From Putridiphycobacter sp965230195 (GTDB lineage: Bacteria; Bacteroidota; Bacteroidia; Flavobacteriales_D; Crocinitomicaceae), in assembly GCA_965230195.1 (NCBI GenBank), contig OZ245997.1, forward strand, positions 5,642,001-5,706,000: DNA of 64,000 nucleotides. Direction: 5' to 3'. Shown here one piece after another: positions 8,257 through 17,303 of the stretch. How positions within the stretch are numbered: position 1 is the first letter of the stretch; every line of letters begins with the position of its first letter. Below the pieces are notes generated by a model. The model searched no databases and had not been told where the DNA came from. It saw only the letters and a program-made list of their open reading frames with translations. The position numbers were made by a program, and so were the translations under genes.

Positions 8257-9258
8257 TTATCCACCAATAGCAACCATGGTTCTGTTCTTTGCCCGTTTAA
8301 TATAATTGTTATCAAACGCATCTACACCACCTCTTTGCTTTTTTTTATCAAAAATAGTGTTTCTTATCAAAGAACTGATCTCTTTTCCTGCTCTAAATGC
8401 AGACAATAAATCTGTTTCGGATTGTGAAAACAAACAGTTTTTAATTTTTCCGTCAGCCGTTAACCTGATACGATTGCAGGTATCACAAAAAGGATTAGTT
8501 ACCGAAGCAATAACACCAAAGGTTCCTTTACCTCCTGCAAGCCTGTAACTACGTGCAGTATCATTGGCCTGATCCTGGATTTTTTTTATTTGTTCTTTTC
8601 CAAATTCACGATCAGCAATTTTAATGATTTCTTTATACGATACTTTTTTATCCCAATGCCACTGATTACCATCAAAAGGCATAAACTCAATAAATCTGAC
8701 ATGAATGTCTTCATTTTTGGTCCACCTAACAAAATCAGGAATTTCGTGTTCATTTAAATTTTTAATAACGACAACGTTAATTTTGACATGAAAATTCTCC
8801 CGAATCAGTAAATCAATATTTGATTTAATGCGTTGAAAGTAATTTCGACGTGAAATTTTATTGAAGCTGGATTCGTCAAGTGAATCGAGACTGACATTGA
8901 CTGATTTGATTCCTGCTTCCTTAAAAACCTCTATAAACTTATCGACCAAAACAGCATTAGTGGTTATAGCCAGTTCAACTGGTAACTTACCCAATTCTAA
9001 TAACAGGTTTTTAGCATCTTTTTTGATCAACGGTTCACCGCCTGTTAGTCTGATTTTTCTAATTCCCATTCCGACAAAGGTTTTTGCAATGGCAATCACC
9101 TCTTCACTGGTCATAAAATGTGATTTATCTCTTAACTGAATTCCTTCTTCAGGCATACAGTAAAAACACCTCAAATTACAACGTTCAGTTAACGAAATCC
9201 TGAGATAATCATGTACACGACCAAACCGATCAATAATATGTAGAGGCTTATCAGGCAT
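8257..9258 (-). CDS. moaA: GTP 3',8-cyclase (molybdenum cofactor biosynthesis, radical SAM)
   Basis: 333 residues, typical length. It converts GTP to the 3',8-cyclised precursor in the first step of molybdopterin synthesis. The radical-SAM cluster motif is CNLRCFYC (Cys27, Cys31, Cys34). The second C-terminal Fe-S site is CDTCNRIRLTADGKIKNC, and the protein ends in the diagnostic GG tail. It overlaps the upstream hemerythrin gene by 8 bp and is followed by a crp-type regulator. moaC-mogA and moaD are in a separate operon at 17.3-18.5 kb. Confidence 0.95.
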   Translation of the reverse strand: MPDKPLHIIDRFGRVHDYLRISLTERCNLRCFYCMPEEGIQLRDKSHFMTSEEVIAIAKTFVGMGIRKIRLTGGEPLIKKDAKNLLLELGKLPVELAITTNAVLVDKFIEVFKEAGIKSVNVSLDSLDESSFNKISRRNYFQRIKSNIDLLIRENFHVKINVVVIKNLNEHEIPDFVRWTKNEDIHVRFIEFMPFDGNQWHWDKKVSYKEIIKIADREFGKEQIKKIQDQANDTARSYRLAGGKGTFGVIASVTNPFCDTCNRIRLTADGKIKNCLFSQSETDLLSAFRAGKEISSLIRNTIFDKKKQRGGVDAFDNNYIKRAKNRTMVAIGG

Positions 9259-9952
9259 AAAAGCTGTTAAGTTCTTCTTTAGTCAATAATTGCTGTGCCA
9301 GTGGAAACAGGGTGTTATCTTCTCTGTATATGTGTAATCTGAGTAATTCCACCAGCTCCTTACCATTGTTATAGGCTAAATCAAAGGTCATGGCAATAGC
9401 TTCAGGCGATTTTAATCGCATGGCCAAACCTAACAGGTTAAACGATAAAGTGGCCAATTGTATCAGTTTCACATGATCATCTTCCATCAAATCAACCGGT
9501 GTATGAGGATTATCTCCTTCACTGTGCTCACCAGATTCAAGCATTCTTTTTTGAAGTATTGGAAACAAACCTTTTTCTTCCTTTCGGTTATGCGGTAAAA
9601 CATGTTCATCAAAATAAACAAAGAAAGCGTTAAAACCATCATTAATTTCTTTGGTAATATAATACCCTCCTTCTTTAAAATCACTTAGTACCTTTTCAAA
9701 AATATCACAGTATTTAATCACCTCATTGTGCTCGTCAACCAATTCCCTGAGGCTATTTTCCAAACCCTCATAGTCCAATCCAATACTCCTGTTTTTATCA
9801 TAAGCATCAGGTGGATCCATAGGTGATAATTCTTCCATTTCTCCTTTTTCAGCATTTCTGATGATAGGGTCTTCTTCTTTTAGCTTTAATTTGATTGCTT
9901 TGTCAGAAGCCTTTCCATCAATTCGCTTTCCTGTTTTATTAATGATTTTCAT
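9251..9952 (-). CDS. hemerythrin HHE-domain protein
   Basis: 233 residues. A charged, probably flexible N-terminus (1-65) precedes a four-helix HHE domain with iron-ligand motifs DEHNE, DEHVLPHNRKEE, EDDH and HIYREDNTLF. Such di-iron proteins bind O2 or NO, or help repair iron centres, and they commonly sit in NO-response regulons. It is the first gene of an operon with moaA and a crp-type regulator, downstream of a Crp/Fnr-type palindrome. The exact activity is unknown. Confidence 0.85.
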   Translation of the reverse strand: MKIINKTGKRIDGKASDKAIKLKLKEEDPIIRNAEKGEMEELSPMDPPDAYDKNRSIGLDYEGLENSLRELVDEHNEVIKYCDIFEKVLSDFKEGGYYITKEINDGFNAFFVYFDEHVLPHNRKEEKGLFPILQKRMLESGEHSEGDNPHTPVDLMEDDHVKLIQLATLSFNLLGLAMRLKSPEAIAMTFDLAYNNGKELVELLRLHIYREDNTLFPLAQQLLTKEELNSFYA

Positions 9953-10023
9953 CCGTGTTTAATTTTTATGGTCAGTTGATTGTACCCTGTTTTGCTCAAT
10001 TAGTAGAATGATACAATTATTTC

Positions 10024-10073
10024 CAAGTCTAAAAGTCGTTATATTCTTCTACTTCAATTATGATGTAAATCAT
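10024..10073 (-). promoter_or_regulatory. Crp/Fnr-type site upstream of the hemerythrin-moaA-crp operon
   Basis: ATGAT-GTAA-ATCAT at 10060-10073. The best -7 candidate on the minus strand is TAGACTTG (10031-10024), 39 bp centre to centre. The palindrome is clear, but the spacing departs from the 33-bp rule seen elsewhere. Confidence 0.55.
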
Positions 10074-10113
10074 AAATAAAAGTGAAATTAACCTCTTATT
10101 GCTTAGTTTAGAC

Positions 10114-10148
10114 AAAAAAGGTTGATCCGGACCTTGCCGAACCAACCT
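10114..10148 (-). terminator. terminator of the porin gene
   Basis: On the minus strand AGGTTG...CAACCT closes an inner GC-rich loop and is followed by six T. It lies 22 bp past the porin stop codon. Confidence 0.7.
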
Positions 10149-10170
10149 ACTTTATAGTTATTGGTCTGGT

Positions 10171-11481
10171 TTATTTTTGCTCAAACAAAGTGGGTTTAAG
10201 GATGATCATAACATATCCCCAATTTGATATCTCATTAATATCTCCTCCGCCTCTGAGCGCCACCATTGAATCTGTCCCAAACATTTGAGAGTACCCAAAT
10301 TTACACATGGCTCCCGGCACCAATTTAAATCCTCCGAAAACGTCTATTTCGGTTCCCAGGTTTGAATTCATTGCTTCAGCCACTCCATCTGAGGCCAGTT
10401 TATCGTCATTGAGTACTGATCCGTTAGCCATAAACATATGACCTGCTGCACCGACTGTAAACTTTTTATGCTTATAATCCACTCTTAGCCATATATCGTT
10501 TAATCCTACACTACCTATGTGATTTCCCACATAGAAATAGTCCATTACCCCATTAAACTTATGGTTTGTTCCAAAATAAGGGTTAAATGCATTTTGTGTT
10601 GTATTACCATTTACTTCATCATTACCAGATAGGATTTCGAATCCGGCAGACACTTTAAACGGATCATTAATTTGATAGGAAACACCTGCTGAGAGATCAT
10701 GAGCAGCAACATCAACGGCTGGCCAGGTACTTGAACTCCCCATTTGATAATAAGCACTTAAAAAAGCACCAAATTTCTCTTTTTTGTATTTAATAAATGT
10801 CCCGGCAGTCAACGTATAATTATCCTGAAAATCGTTGTTGCCCTGTTGATTGATAAAATTAACCTGTTGCCCTACTCCCAATAAAAGTGCGCTGGCTGTA
10901 ATACCTACATCTGTTTTATAATTACCCCACACATATTGCATTGTTTTATAACTTTTTGCAACTGTATAATTTGTAGTATTCAATTGAGGTTTGTTTTGAT
11001 TATACGCGCCACCAAAATCAATTTTCAGTTTATTTTTCCTGTACTGCATAATTGCCGCATCATGACTTCTGGCTTGTTGAGCCCAACCAACATTTCCTAA
11101 AATCCGGTGATCGTCATACACCAACTCCTGTCGCCCAAATTTAAAGCCCCAATTGTCATTCAGCTTCACTAATCCCCAGGCCTCATGAATTGAAGCTCCA
11201 AAATCTTCATTATTGACCAATTGAGACTGGCTTCCCCAGGTTCTGACATCCTGAAGTACAATTTTTGTTTGAATTCTGTTTTGTTTATAATCAAAGTTTA
11301 AACGTGATCTTTGGTCAATAAATATGGCATTATCCATATCGGTTGTCGCTAAAGATTTGAAACCATGACGGTACTCCATTCTTGGTCTGATCTCTGCTGA
11401 AATTTTGATTTGCGAATACGCTGTCCCCAAAGCTAAGGTCATTAGCGTTACAGCAATTCCTTTATTTATTATAGTTCTCAT
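10171..11481 (-). CDS. outer-membrane porin of the alginate-export (AlgE-like) family
   Basis: About 436 residues from the ATG at 11481; the ATG at 11487 is equally possible. A signal peptide ends near AYSQ. The rest shows the alternating pattern of a beta-barrel, with family features RSRLNFDYKQNRIQTKIVLQ and FGRQELVYDDHRILG. Known relatives form diffusion channels for anionic substrates. Location next to two NarK transporters, under a Crp/Fnr-type promoter, suggests an outer-membrane route for nitrate or nitrite; this is inference. It has its own terminator. Confidence 0.8.
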   Translation of the reverse strand: MRTIINKGIAVTLMTLALGTAYSQIKISAEIRPRMEYRHGFKSLATTDMDNAIFIDQRSRLNFDYKQNRIQTKIVLQDVRTWGSQSQLVNNEDFGASIHEAWGLVKLNDNWGFKFGRQELVYDDHRILGNVGWAQQARSHDAAIMQYRKNKLKIDFGGAYNQNKPQLNTTNYTVAKSYKTMQYVWGNYKTDVGITASALLLGVGQQVNFINQQGNNDFQDNYTLTAGTFIKYKKEKFGAFLSAYYQMGSSSTWPAVDVAAHDLSAGVSYQINDPFKVSAGFEILSGNDEVNGNTTQNAFNPYFGTNHKFNGVMDYFYVGNHIGSVGLNDIWLRVDYKHKKFTVGAAGHMFMANGSVLNDDKLASDGVAEAMNSNLGTEIDVFGGFKLVPGAMCKFGYSQMFGTDSMVALRGGGDINEISNWGYVMIILKPTLFEQK

Positions 11482-11509
11482 AACCATTCAATTTTTATAT
11501 TTTACAGTA

Positions 11510-11553
11510 CAAATTTCCTTGATTAATCCTCATCAAAATATGATGTAAAACAT
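11510..11553 (-). promoter_or_regulatory. Crp/Fnr-type promoter of the porin gene
   Basis: ATGAT-GTAA-AACAT (11540-11553) is followed by a near-consensus -7 box GAAATTTG (11517-11510), with centres exactly 33 bp apart, as at norC, nrdJ and ric. Confidence 0.65.
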
Positions 11554-11570
11554 ATCTGACGAAAATCATA

Positions 11571-11596
11571 AAAGGGAGGCTACTGCCCCCCTTTTT
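11571..11596. terminator. terminator downstream of narK
   Basis: AAAGGGAGGC-TACT-GCCCCCCTTT stem with one mismatch, flanked by T-rich sequence on both strands, just after the narK stop codon. Confidence 0.7.
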
Positions 11597-11597
11597 A

Positions 11598-13226
11598 TTA
11601 AGGATTATCAAATTCTCTTTTAGGCCCCTGGTAATACCACCAGTTTAACACTAGACATATCGCATAATAAACAGCAAAACCGTACAGTGCATACTCAGCA
11701 TGACCTGCTTTTACTTGCTGTCCGAATACTTTTGGAATAATAAAAGCACCATAAGCTGCAATGGCTGCTGTCCAACCTAATACCGGACCTGCTTTTTCTT
11801 TTGAAAAAATGTACGGAATACTTCTGAAAGTGGATCCGTTTCCAATTCCTGTAGTTAAAAATAAAATCATAAATGATGTGAAGAATAACCACCAGTATTC
11901 CTCCGGATTTTCTGAAGCTTTCGCCTGAATGACAAAATAAGCAACCGAAAGTGCAGCTATAATCTGAAAAATGGTACTCCACATAGTCACTTTTGCGCCA
12001 CTATTCACTTTATCTGATAAAATACCACCTACAGGTCGAATCAATGCTCCAATTACCGGCCCGAGAAATGCCCAAAGCATAATATTAGGCGCATTTGGAT
12101 TAGCCCATTCCGGATCGAGGGGATTAGTGTAAACGAATATGTCCTGGGCCAATTTTGGGAATACCATTGAATAACCAATAAATGATCCGAAAGTCATGGT
12201 ATAAATAATGGTCATAATCCAATTATGCTTGTCACCCAGAATAGAAAATTGCTTCTTTAAATTTCCTTTTATTTCAGATGGTGTGGCATGTTTCATCAAT
12301 AATACTGCTACTATAATTACCACTGGTAATACAATCCACATTGATGCATTTTTCATTCCCCAATCTCCCCATGGAATTCCAATTAACATAAACGCACCTA
12401 ATGCAGCAGCAATTAAGCCTAACACCACCATATAAATTGTTTTCGACACCCCTTTAACTGTACCTGGTAAACTCGGTGTTCCGGTTGAAACATTGTTCAT
12501 ACCAAAAAATGCACCCAGGGTTGCTAAAGCAATTAGTGGCACCCAAACCCAGGCTGCATTTTGCAAACCTTCAAATGGCGCTCCCTTTGCCGTTGCAATT
12601 GAGCCTGCTGTTCCACCAAACAATGAAATGGTCACTACCAAAGGAATCACTTTTTGCATGACTCCAACACCAAGATTACCTAAACCTGCATTCATTCCCA
12701 AGGCATAACCCTGTACTCTTTTGGGAAAGAAAAAACTAATATTACTCATTGAAGAGGAGAAGTTACCACCTCCAAATCCGGAGAGCAGTGCCATAGTAGC
12801 AAAAAACATATATGAGGAATTGATATTGCTAAGCGCAATACCGGTACCAATTGCCGGTATTAATAATAAAGCTGTGGTGATAAATACCACATTTCTTCCT
12901 CCCCCCAACGAAATCAGAAAAGAGTTGGGTAATCTTAATGTTGCTCCTGCCAATCCTGCAATTGCCGGTAACGTATAATATAAATTGTTGATTTCTTTTA
13001 AGGCTTCAATGTATTCCTCCGAACCCGGAACCAAACCTTCGGTCATACCGAAATTAAAACCGAATTCCTTCATGTACTTGATCAGTACACCCCACATAAT
13101 CCATACAGAAAAGGCAAGTAGCAATGCCGGGATAGAGGACCATAAATTTCTGTTGGCTATTTTTTTTCCGGTTGATGTCCAGAAGCCTTCATCTTCAACA
13201 TCCCAATCTTTTATATTTGTTTTCAT
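11598..13226 (-). CDS. narK: NarK-family nitrate/nitrite transporter
   Basis: 542 residues, 12 membrane segments, MFS nitrate-nitrite porter family. It begins with the WDVEDEGFW...GKKIANRNLW segment characteristic of NarK. Both nitrate signature regions are present: GFGGGNFSSSMSNISFFFPK in TM5 and TGIGNGSTFRSIPYIF in TM11. It moves nitrate in and/or nitrite out across the inner membrane. It lies 62 bp downstream of a second transporter of the same superfamily and is probably cotranscribed with it. Nitrate reductase genes are not in the window. Confidence 0.92.
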   Translation of the reverse strand: MKTNIKDWDVEDEGFWTSTGKKIANRNLWSSIPALLLAFSVWIMWGVLIKYMKEFGFNFGMTEGLVPGSEEYIEALKEINNLYYTLPAIAGLAGATLRLPNSFLISLGGGRNVVFITTALLLIPAIGTGIALSNINSSYMFFATMALLSGFGGGNFSSSMSNISFFFPKRVQGYALGMNAGLGNLGVGVMQKVIPLVVTISLFGGTAGSIATAKGAPFEGLQNAAWVWVPLIALATLGAFFGMNNVSTGTPSLPGTVKGVSKTIYMVVLGLIAAALGAFMLIGIPWGDWGMKNASMWIVLPVVIIVAVLLMKHATPSEIKGNLKKQFSILGDKHNWIMTIIYTMTFGSFIGYSMVFPKLAQDIFVYTNPLDPEWANPNAPNIMLWAFLGPVIGALIRPVGGILSDKVNSGAKVTMWSTIFQIIAALSVAYFVIQAKASENPEEYWWLFFTSFMILFLTTGIGNGSTFRSIPYIFSKEKAGPVLGWTAAIAAYGAFIIPKVFGQQVKAGHAEYALYGFAVYYAICLVLNWWYYQGPKREFDNP

Positions 13227-13288
13227 CCGTTTCTAGTTTTATTTATTTGACATGCTAACACATGTTAATCTATTCGTTTAACTGGTCT

Positions 13289-14839
13289 TTATTTCGCTTC
13301 GGCAATTACGCCTACTGTACTTTCTTCTTCACCAAATGCTCCTTTTGGCTCTTTTAATGCCGCTGCACAATACAAGAAACTAACGGCAGCACCTCCTGCT
13401 AATATGAAAAAGAACATTTTAGAATCTACCATACTTAAAATAAACAGGTAAGTTACCGCACCTACATTACCGTAAGCGCCAGCCATACCAGCAATTCGTC
13501 CAGTCATTTCTTTTTTTATAGAAGGAATCATAGCAAATGTGGCACCCTCGGCTCCCTGCACAAACATTGAACAAAACATGGTAATAATTACTGAAACAAC
13601 CAGCCACCAGGTTCCTGAGAACATTGGAACCAGTATTGCTTCTCCATCTTCGGTAGTTTGACCTGAATATTTACTGATTAAGCCCATTAAAAAGAAACCA
13701 ACTGAGATTCCAACCATGTACATAAGCATGGTTTTTTTACGACTTCCCATTTTATCAGAAAGGTAACCACCCAATGGTCGTGCTATCAGATTAATGACTG
13801 CAAACGAACCTGCAACCAGGCCTGCCATTTGAGGTGATATTTTAAAGGTACTTTCGAAAAAGAACGGCAACATTGATACCACTGCTAACTCAGCTCCGAA
13901 ATTGGCAAAGTAGGTTGTATTTAAAGCTCCGACACTACTGAATGGAAATTTTTCTTCTTCAGGGATACCATTTCGTAAGCGGGGCAGATTATATTTTAAA
14001 ATTGCAAAGACTTTGTAAATATAGAAGGCAGCCAATATACCCCATATAATATACATAGTATTCATTGAAAACATATTTTCACCGTGGATCACCTGCTTCT
14101 GAAGATTTCTGGCCAGCAGGCCTAGTGCAGCATATAATGGAAGTGTCCAGAATAAATATTGTATTAAACCCGAATAAGAAGAAACCGGCATAATACTGGA
14201 CGCCTTCTTTTTAGTTTTTGGTGGCGCCTGATGATCAGGATAATCCCTTACTTTGAAATAATAAAAAACACCATAAACACAAGTCAGAATGCTACTGATA
14301 GCCATAGCCCATCTCCAGCCCATCTCACCTTGCAGTAATGTTAAACCGATAAAAGGAATCAAACCTGCAGCAGCTGCTGATCCGAAATTCCCCCACCCGG
14401 CATAAAAGCCTTCTGCCCTGCCAATATGTTTTGCAGGAAACCAGTTTGCGGTCATTTTAATTCCGATTACAAAACCAGCACCAATTGAACTTAGCAGCAA
14501 TCTTGAAATAACCAATTGCATAAAAGAGTCTCCAAAAGCGAACATCAAACCAGGAATAACTGTAATGACCATTAAACCTGAAAATATAACTCTGGGACCA
14601 TATTTATCAATTAACGCACCAACCACTATCCTTGCAGGGATAGTTAATGCGACATTACATAATAAAAGTGATTTGAAATTTTTCCCTGTTAAAAAATCAA
14701 ACGAATCAACCATGGCCGTTTTAAGGGGTGCCATATTAAACCATACAAAGAAAGTTAAGAAAAATGCTATCCATGTATAATGCAAGACCCTTACTTTTTC
14801 CTGTGAAAAGTCAAACAATCTGAATTTTTCTGATTCCAT
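13289..14839 (-). CDS. second nitrate/nitrite MFS transporter (NarK1/NrtP-like)
   Basis: 516 residues with 12 membrane segments. The TM2-3 loop has GALIDKYGPR. The TM5 signature FYAGWGNFGSAAAAGLIPF and the later EGATFAMIPSI match the NarK1/NrtP branch, which usually performs proton-coupled nitrate import. That differs from the neighbouring NarK, so the pair could combine import with exchange. It is the first gene of the two-transporter operon, behind the palindrome-bearing promoter at 14868-14933. Confidence 0.88.
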   Translation of the reverse strand: MESEKFRLFDFSQEKVRVLHYTWIAFFLTFFVWFNMAPLKTAMVDSFDFLTGKNFKSLLLCNVALTIPARIVVGALIDKYGPRVIFSGLMVITVIPGLMFAFGDSFMQLVISRLLLSSIGAGFVIGIKMTANWFPAKHIGRAEGFYAGWGNFGSAAAAGLIPFIGLTLLQGEMGWRWAMAISSILTCVYGVFYYFKVRDYPDHQAPPKTKKKASSIMPVSSYSGLIQYLFWTLPLYAALGLLARNLQKQVIHGENMFSMNTMYIIWGILAAFYIYKVFAILKYNLPRLRNGIPEEEKFPFSSVGALNTTYFANFGAELAVVSMLPFFFESTFKISPQMAGLVAGSFAVINLIARPLGGYLSDKMGSRKKTMLMYMVGISVGFFLMGLISKYSGQTTEDGEAILVPMFSGTWWLVVSVIITMFCSMFVQGAEGATFAMIPSIKKEMTGRIAGMAGAYGNVGAVTYLFILSMVDSKMFFFILAGGAAVSFLYCAAALKEPKGAFGEEESTVGVIAEAK

Positions 14840-14867
14840 AATAGTATTGTGTTATAGATTATGGTGG

Positions 14868-14933
14868 TAAAAGTAACTGCTAACCCTGCCTTTGGAAATG
14901 AGGCATGATACAATTATATATGATTAGGATCAT
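14868..14933 (-). promoter_or_regulatory. Crp/Fnr-type promoter of the nitrate transporter operon (distal site)
   Basis: ATGAT-TAGG-ATCAT (14920-14933) with a -7 box TACTTTTA (14875-14868) on the minus strand. Centres are 55 bp apart, exactly two helical turns further than the 33-bp class and identical to the arrangement at 18627-18692. Confidence 0.6.
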
Positions 14934-14979
14934 ATTAATGATTTTTTCACTAAGAAAATCGCAGCCTCGATTATTTTAT

Positions 14980-14993
14980 ATGATTTATTTCAT
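14980..14993. promoter_or_regulatory. additional Crp/Fnr-like palindrome
   Basis: ATGAT-TTAT-TTCAT, within the longer symmetric ATATGA-N6-TCATAT. It lies in the 248-bp gap between the divergent nitrate transporter and DoxX genes, at no standard distance from either -7 box. Confidence 0.45.
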
Positions 14994-15042
14994 ATAAAAT
15001 AATGGATAAATTCAATTAAACTACAAAAAACAAATAAATAAT

Positions 15043-15074
15043 ATGATTTATTACAATTTTATTTATTAGTTTTA
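15043..15074 (+). promoter_or_regulatory. half-site and -7 box before the DoxX-like gene
   Basis: Half-site ATGAT-TTAT-TACAA (15043-15056) followed by TAGTTTTA (15067-15074), 21 bp centre to centre. The -7 box leaves only about 9 nt of leader. Regulation by the same factor is possible but weaker than elsewhere. Confidence 0.4.
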
Positions 15075-15087
15075 CAAAAAATTAATC

Positions 15088-15471
15088 ATGGAAACAGTTA
15101 TTTTAATACTTCAAATCGGACTGGCTTGTATATTTTTATATTTTGGATCACTGAAAATATTTTTACCTCATGAGAAAATTGAGGAAAGAGTTTCATGGGC
15201 AAATGATTATCCTGTTTCACGGTTAAAGTTTTTCGGATTTTTAGAAATATTAGGAGCTATCGGATTAATACTGCCCCATCAAATGGGTATTTTACCAATA
15301 CTTACCCCTATGGCTGCAACCGGTCTGGCAATGGTTATGGCAGGAGCAGCAGTTGTTCACCTGCGCCGGGATGAAATCAATATGATTTTACTGAATATTG
15401 TGATTATATTCCTGTTAGCCGGTGTAGGATTTAATACGCTTCTGGAAATATATGGCGTTACTTTAAGTTAA
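15088..15471 (+). CDS. DoxX-like membrane protein
   Basis: 127 residues, four membrane helices, with the family pattern FGSLKIF, FGFLEILGAIGLILP and an alanine/glycine-rich third helix. DoxX-family proteins are small membrane proteins linked in different bacteria to thiosulfate:quinone oxidation or redox homeostasis. The role here is unknown. It is a single gene divergent from the nitrate transporter operon, in a promoter region dense with Crp/Fnr-like sites. Confidence 0.75.
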   Translation: METVILILQIGLACIFLYFGSLKIFLPHEKIEERVSWANDYPVSRLKFFGFLEILGAIGLILPHQMGILPILTPMAATGLAMVMAGAAVVHLRRDEINMILLNIVIIFLLAGVGFNTLLEIYGVTLS

Positions 15472-15592
15472 AAATTACCCCGTTCCGTACCCTCTTCACA
15501 CACAATTTCATATTGACTTAACCAACTAATAGTCAGCGGTTAAAATCGCAACAGAAAGAACATCAATAACTGATAAAGTTCACATCACAATT

Positions 15593-15636
15593 ATGATTTA
15601 AATCAGAGAATAACCTTTTGATTTGCGTTAATTTTG
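15593..15636 (+). promoter_or_regulatory. Crp/Fnr-type promoter of ric
   Basis: ATGAT-TTAA-ATCAG (15593-15606) followed by perfect -7 box TAATTTTG (15629-15636). Centre spacing is exactly 33 bp, with a predicted leader of about 15 nt. Confidence 0.75.
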
Positions 15637-15655
15637 AAATAAAAAATTAGACGCA

Positions 15656-16402
15656 ATGACAATACAAAATAACGATTTAGACACTATGACTGTTGCGGAA
15701 ATAGTGACGCACAATATCAGGACTGCTGATATATTTAAGAAAAATAACATTGATTTTTGTTGCGGAGGCAATGTGTTGCTTCCTGAAATATGTGAAAAAA
15801 AGGGTGTCGACTATAACTACATTAAGGAAAGTATTTTGAGTATTGAAGACAACAACTCTCTTTCCCATGATTTTGATTCCTGGGATTTGGATTTTTTGAC
15901 TGATTATATCATCAATACTCACCACAAATATGTTATTGAAGCTAACGATCTGATTGTGCAATATTCCGATCGTGTAGCCAAGGTTCATGGACACCATTAT
16001 ACCGAGGTGGTTGAGATTAACGAACTGTTTCATGAAATGGTAATTGAACTTAATACGCACATGCAGAAAGAGGAAATGATTCTTTTTCCATATATCAAAC
16101 AGCTTGCTGAAGCCAGAAAAAATGGTACAGAAGTTCAACTGCCACCATTTGGAACAATAAAAAATCCAATTAACATGATGGAAATTGAACATGAAGGAGC
16201 AGGAGACCACATGAAAAAAATAGCAGAGCTCAGCAATAACTTTACACCTCCTGAAGGTGCTTGTAATACTTTCAGAGCTCTATATGCTAAACTTGAGGAA
16301 TATCAGAACGACTTATTCCAACATATTCATCTGGAAAATAATATTTTATATCCTAAGGCTATATCATTAGAAAGTGCATTACTTACCAAACAATTGTCAT
16401 AA
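15656..16402 (+). CDS. ric: iron-sulfur cluster repair di-iron protein (RIC/ScdA/YtfE)
   Basis: 248 residues. An N-terminal ScdA domain (DUF542, residues 9-65) with NNIDFCCGG (Cys35, Cys36) is followed by a hemerythrin-like four-helix bundle with HHKYV, HGHHYTEV, HMQKEE, EHEGAG and HIHLENN iron ligands. RIC proteins restore Fe-S clusters damaged by NO or peroxide and can act on NO. The Crp/Fnr-type promoter and position beside nitrate genes fit a nitrosative-stress role. It overlaps the next gene by one base (TAATG). Confidence 0.92.
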   Translation: MTIQNNDLDTMTVAEIVTHNIRTADIFKKNNIDFCCGGNVLLPEICEKKGVDYNYIKESILSIEDNNSLSHDFDSWDLDFLTDYIINTHHKYVIEANDLIVQYSDRVAKVHGHHYTEVVEINELFHEMVIELNTHMQKEEMILFPYIKQLAEARKNGTEVQLPPFGTIKNPINMMEIEHEGAGDHMKKIAELSNNFTPPEGACNTFRALYAKLEEYQNDLFQHIHLENNILYPKAISLESALLTKQLS

Positions 16403-16857
16403 TGAAAGAACTTGAAAAAAACACTGTAGAGAGCAGTGAACTGGTTGAACAAACTTTTAATTTCTGGTTTGTCGATAACCACCATATCAGGTCACCTTTT
16501 CCGGAATATATCAGACCACAATTGAAAACTGACGCTACAGATCGATTCTTTAATTGGGCCAAGGCCCTTAATCCTAAGGCGAAAGAAGAATTAAATGATG
16601 AAATGATCGGTGAAAAATTTGAAGAATGCCTGTTTGAATCTGCCATACCATTAATTAAAACGGAAGACGAGAGGATTACTATTTTATATCCATTTTTACC
16701 CAGATTAGGGGACAAATTACAACAGGAAAAGGATGCAGAAAGTATAGTAGTTGACCGCGCAATTGTTAAGGAGAATGATCATAGTTTTTTAAATCTGAAA
16801 CTTGAAAACCGTCAGACCGGAGGAACCTGGGAAACTCAGATGGAATTGCCGCTTTAA
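16402..16857 (+). CDS. uncharacterised protein translationally coupled to ric
   Basis: 151 residues, soluble and acidic, no signal peptide or membrane segment. Visible features are an aromatic NFWFVDNHHIRSPFPEYIRP segment, ILYPFLPRLGDKL, and a C-terminal beta-rich part (NLKLENRQTGGTWETQMELPL). I do not recognise the family. The start codon overlaps the ric stop codon, which implies coordinated synthesis. A role in NO or metal-cluster repair is inferred only from this coupling. A strong terminator follows. Confidence 0.75.
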   Translation: MKELEKNTVESSELVEQTFNFWFVDNHHIRSPFPEYIRPQLKTDATDRFFNWAKALNPKAKEELNDEMIGEKFEECLFESAIPLIKTEDERITILYPFLPRLGDKLQQEKDAESIVVDRAIVKENDHSFLNLKLENRQTGGTWETQMELPL

Positions 16858-16898
16858 AACATAGACTTAAACATACTTAAAAGCTAAGTCAAGCGCAG

Positions 16899-16927
16899 AA
16901 GCCTTTAGAGTAAATCACTAAAGGCTT
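16899..16927. terminator. bidirectional terminator
   Basis: Perfect 10-bp stem AAGCCTTTAG/CTAAAGGCTT with a 9-nt loop and a T-run, between the convergent ric operon and the MORN gene. Its right arm reaches the stop codon of the MORN gene. Confidence 0.9.
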
Positions 16928-17303
16928 ATTTTTTGACCAAAATGTCATTTTGATACTTGGTTGAGCTAACGAGGTCTCCCTCGGAATTATATTTCCTGAA
17001 TTCGCCGTCCAATAAATTTTTGTGATAAGTACTTTCTGTAACTAAAGCTCCGGTTTGGTCATAAGTTTTCCAGACACCTTCCCTTTTGCCATTTTCAAAC
17101 CGACCCTCCATCTGAACAGTACCATTTTCATAAAACCACTTCCACTCTCCCTCATTCAGTGAGTTTATAGTATGGCCACTCCTTTTTTTCTGCCCGTTTT
17201 TATAGTATAAACCTTCGTCATTCCTTTGTGCGAAATGAAAAACGGCCCATAGTACAACTATACCAATTGTAATTATTTTATGAAAACTGTTGTATTTGTA
17301 CAT
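16926..17303 (-). CDS. MORN-repeat protein (YwqK-like) with N-terminal membrane anchor
   Basis: 125 residues: one hydrophobic segment (8-24), then about four MORN-type repeats with the pattern EG.W..Y...G.......Y (GEWKWFYENGTVQMEGRF, GVWKTYDQTGALV, GEFRKYNSEGDLV). Such proteins are often labelled antitoxin YwqK, but no toxin gene is adjacent. Its ATG overlaps the stop codon of moaC-mogA (TGATG), so it is cotranscribed with molybdopterin genes for no obvious reason. Confidence 0.75.
   Translation of the reverse strand: MYKYNSFHKIITIGIVVLWAVFHFAQRNDEGLYYKNGQKKRSGHTINSLNEGEWKWFYENGTVQMEGRFENGKREGVWKTYDQTGALVTESTYHKNLLDGEFRKYNSEGDLVSSTKYQNDILVKK

Noticed and set aside
12208..13236. Several plus-strand ORFs opposite narK
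   Set aside because: They are antisense shadows of a clear NarK coding region, with biased composition and no ribosome sites.
16926..17303. Toxin-antitoxin module suggested by the YwqK-like protein
   Set aside because: No toxin-like gene is adjacent; the gene is coupled to moaC-mogA.
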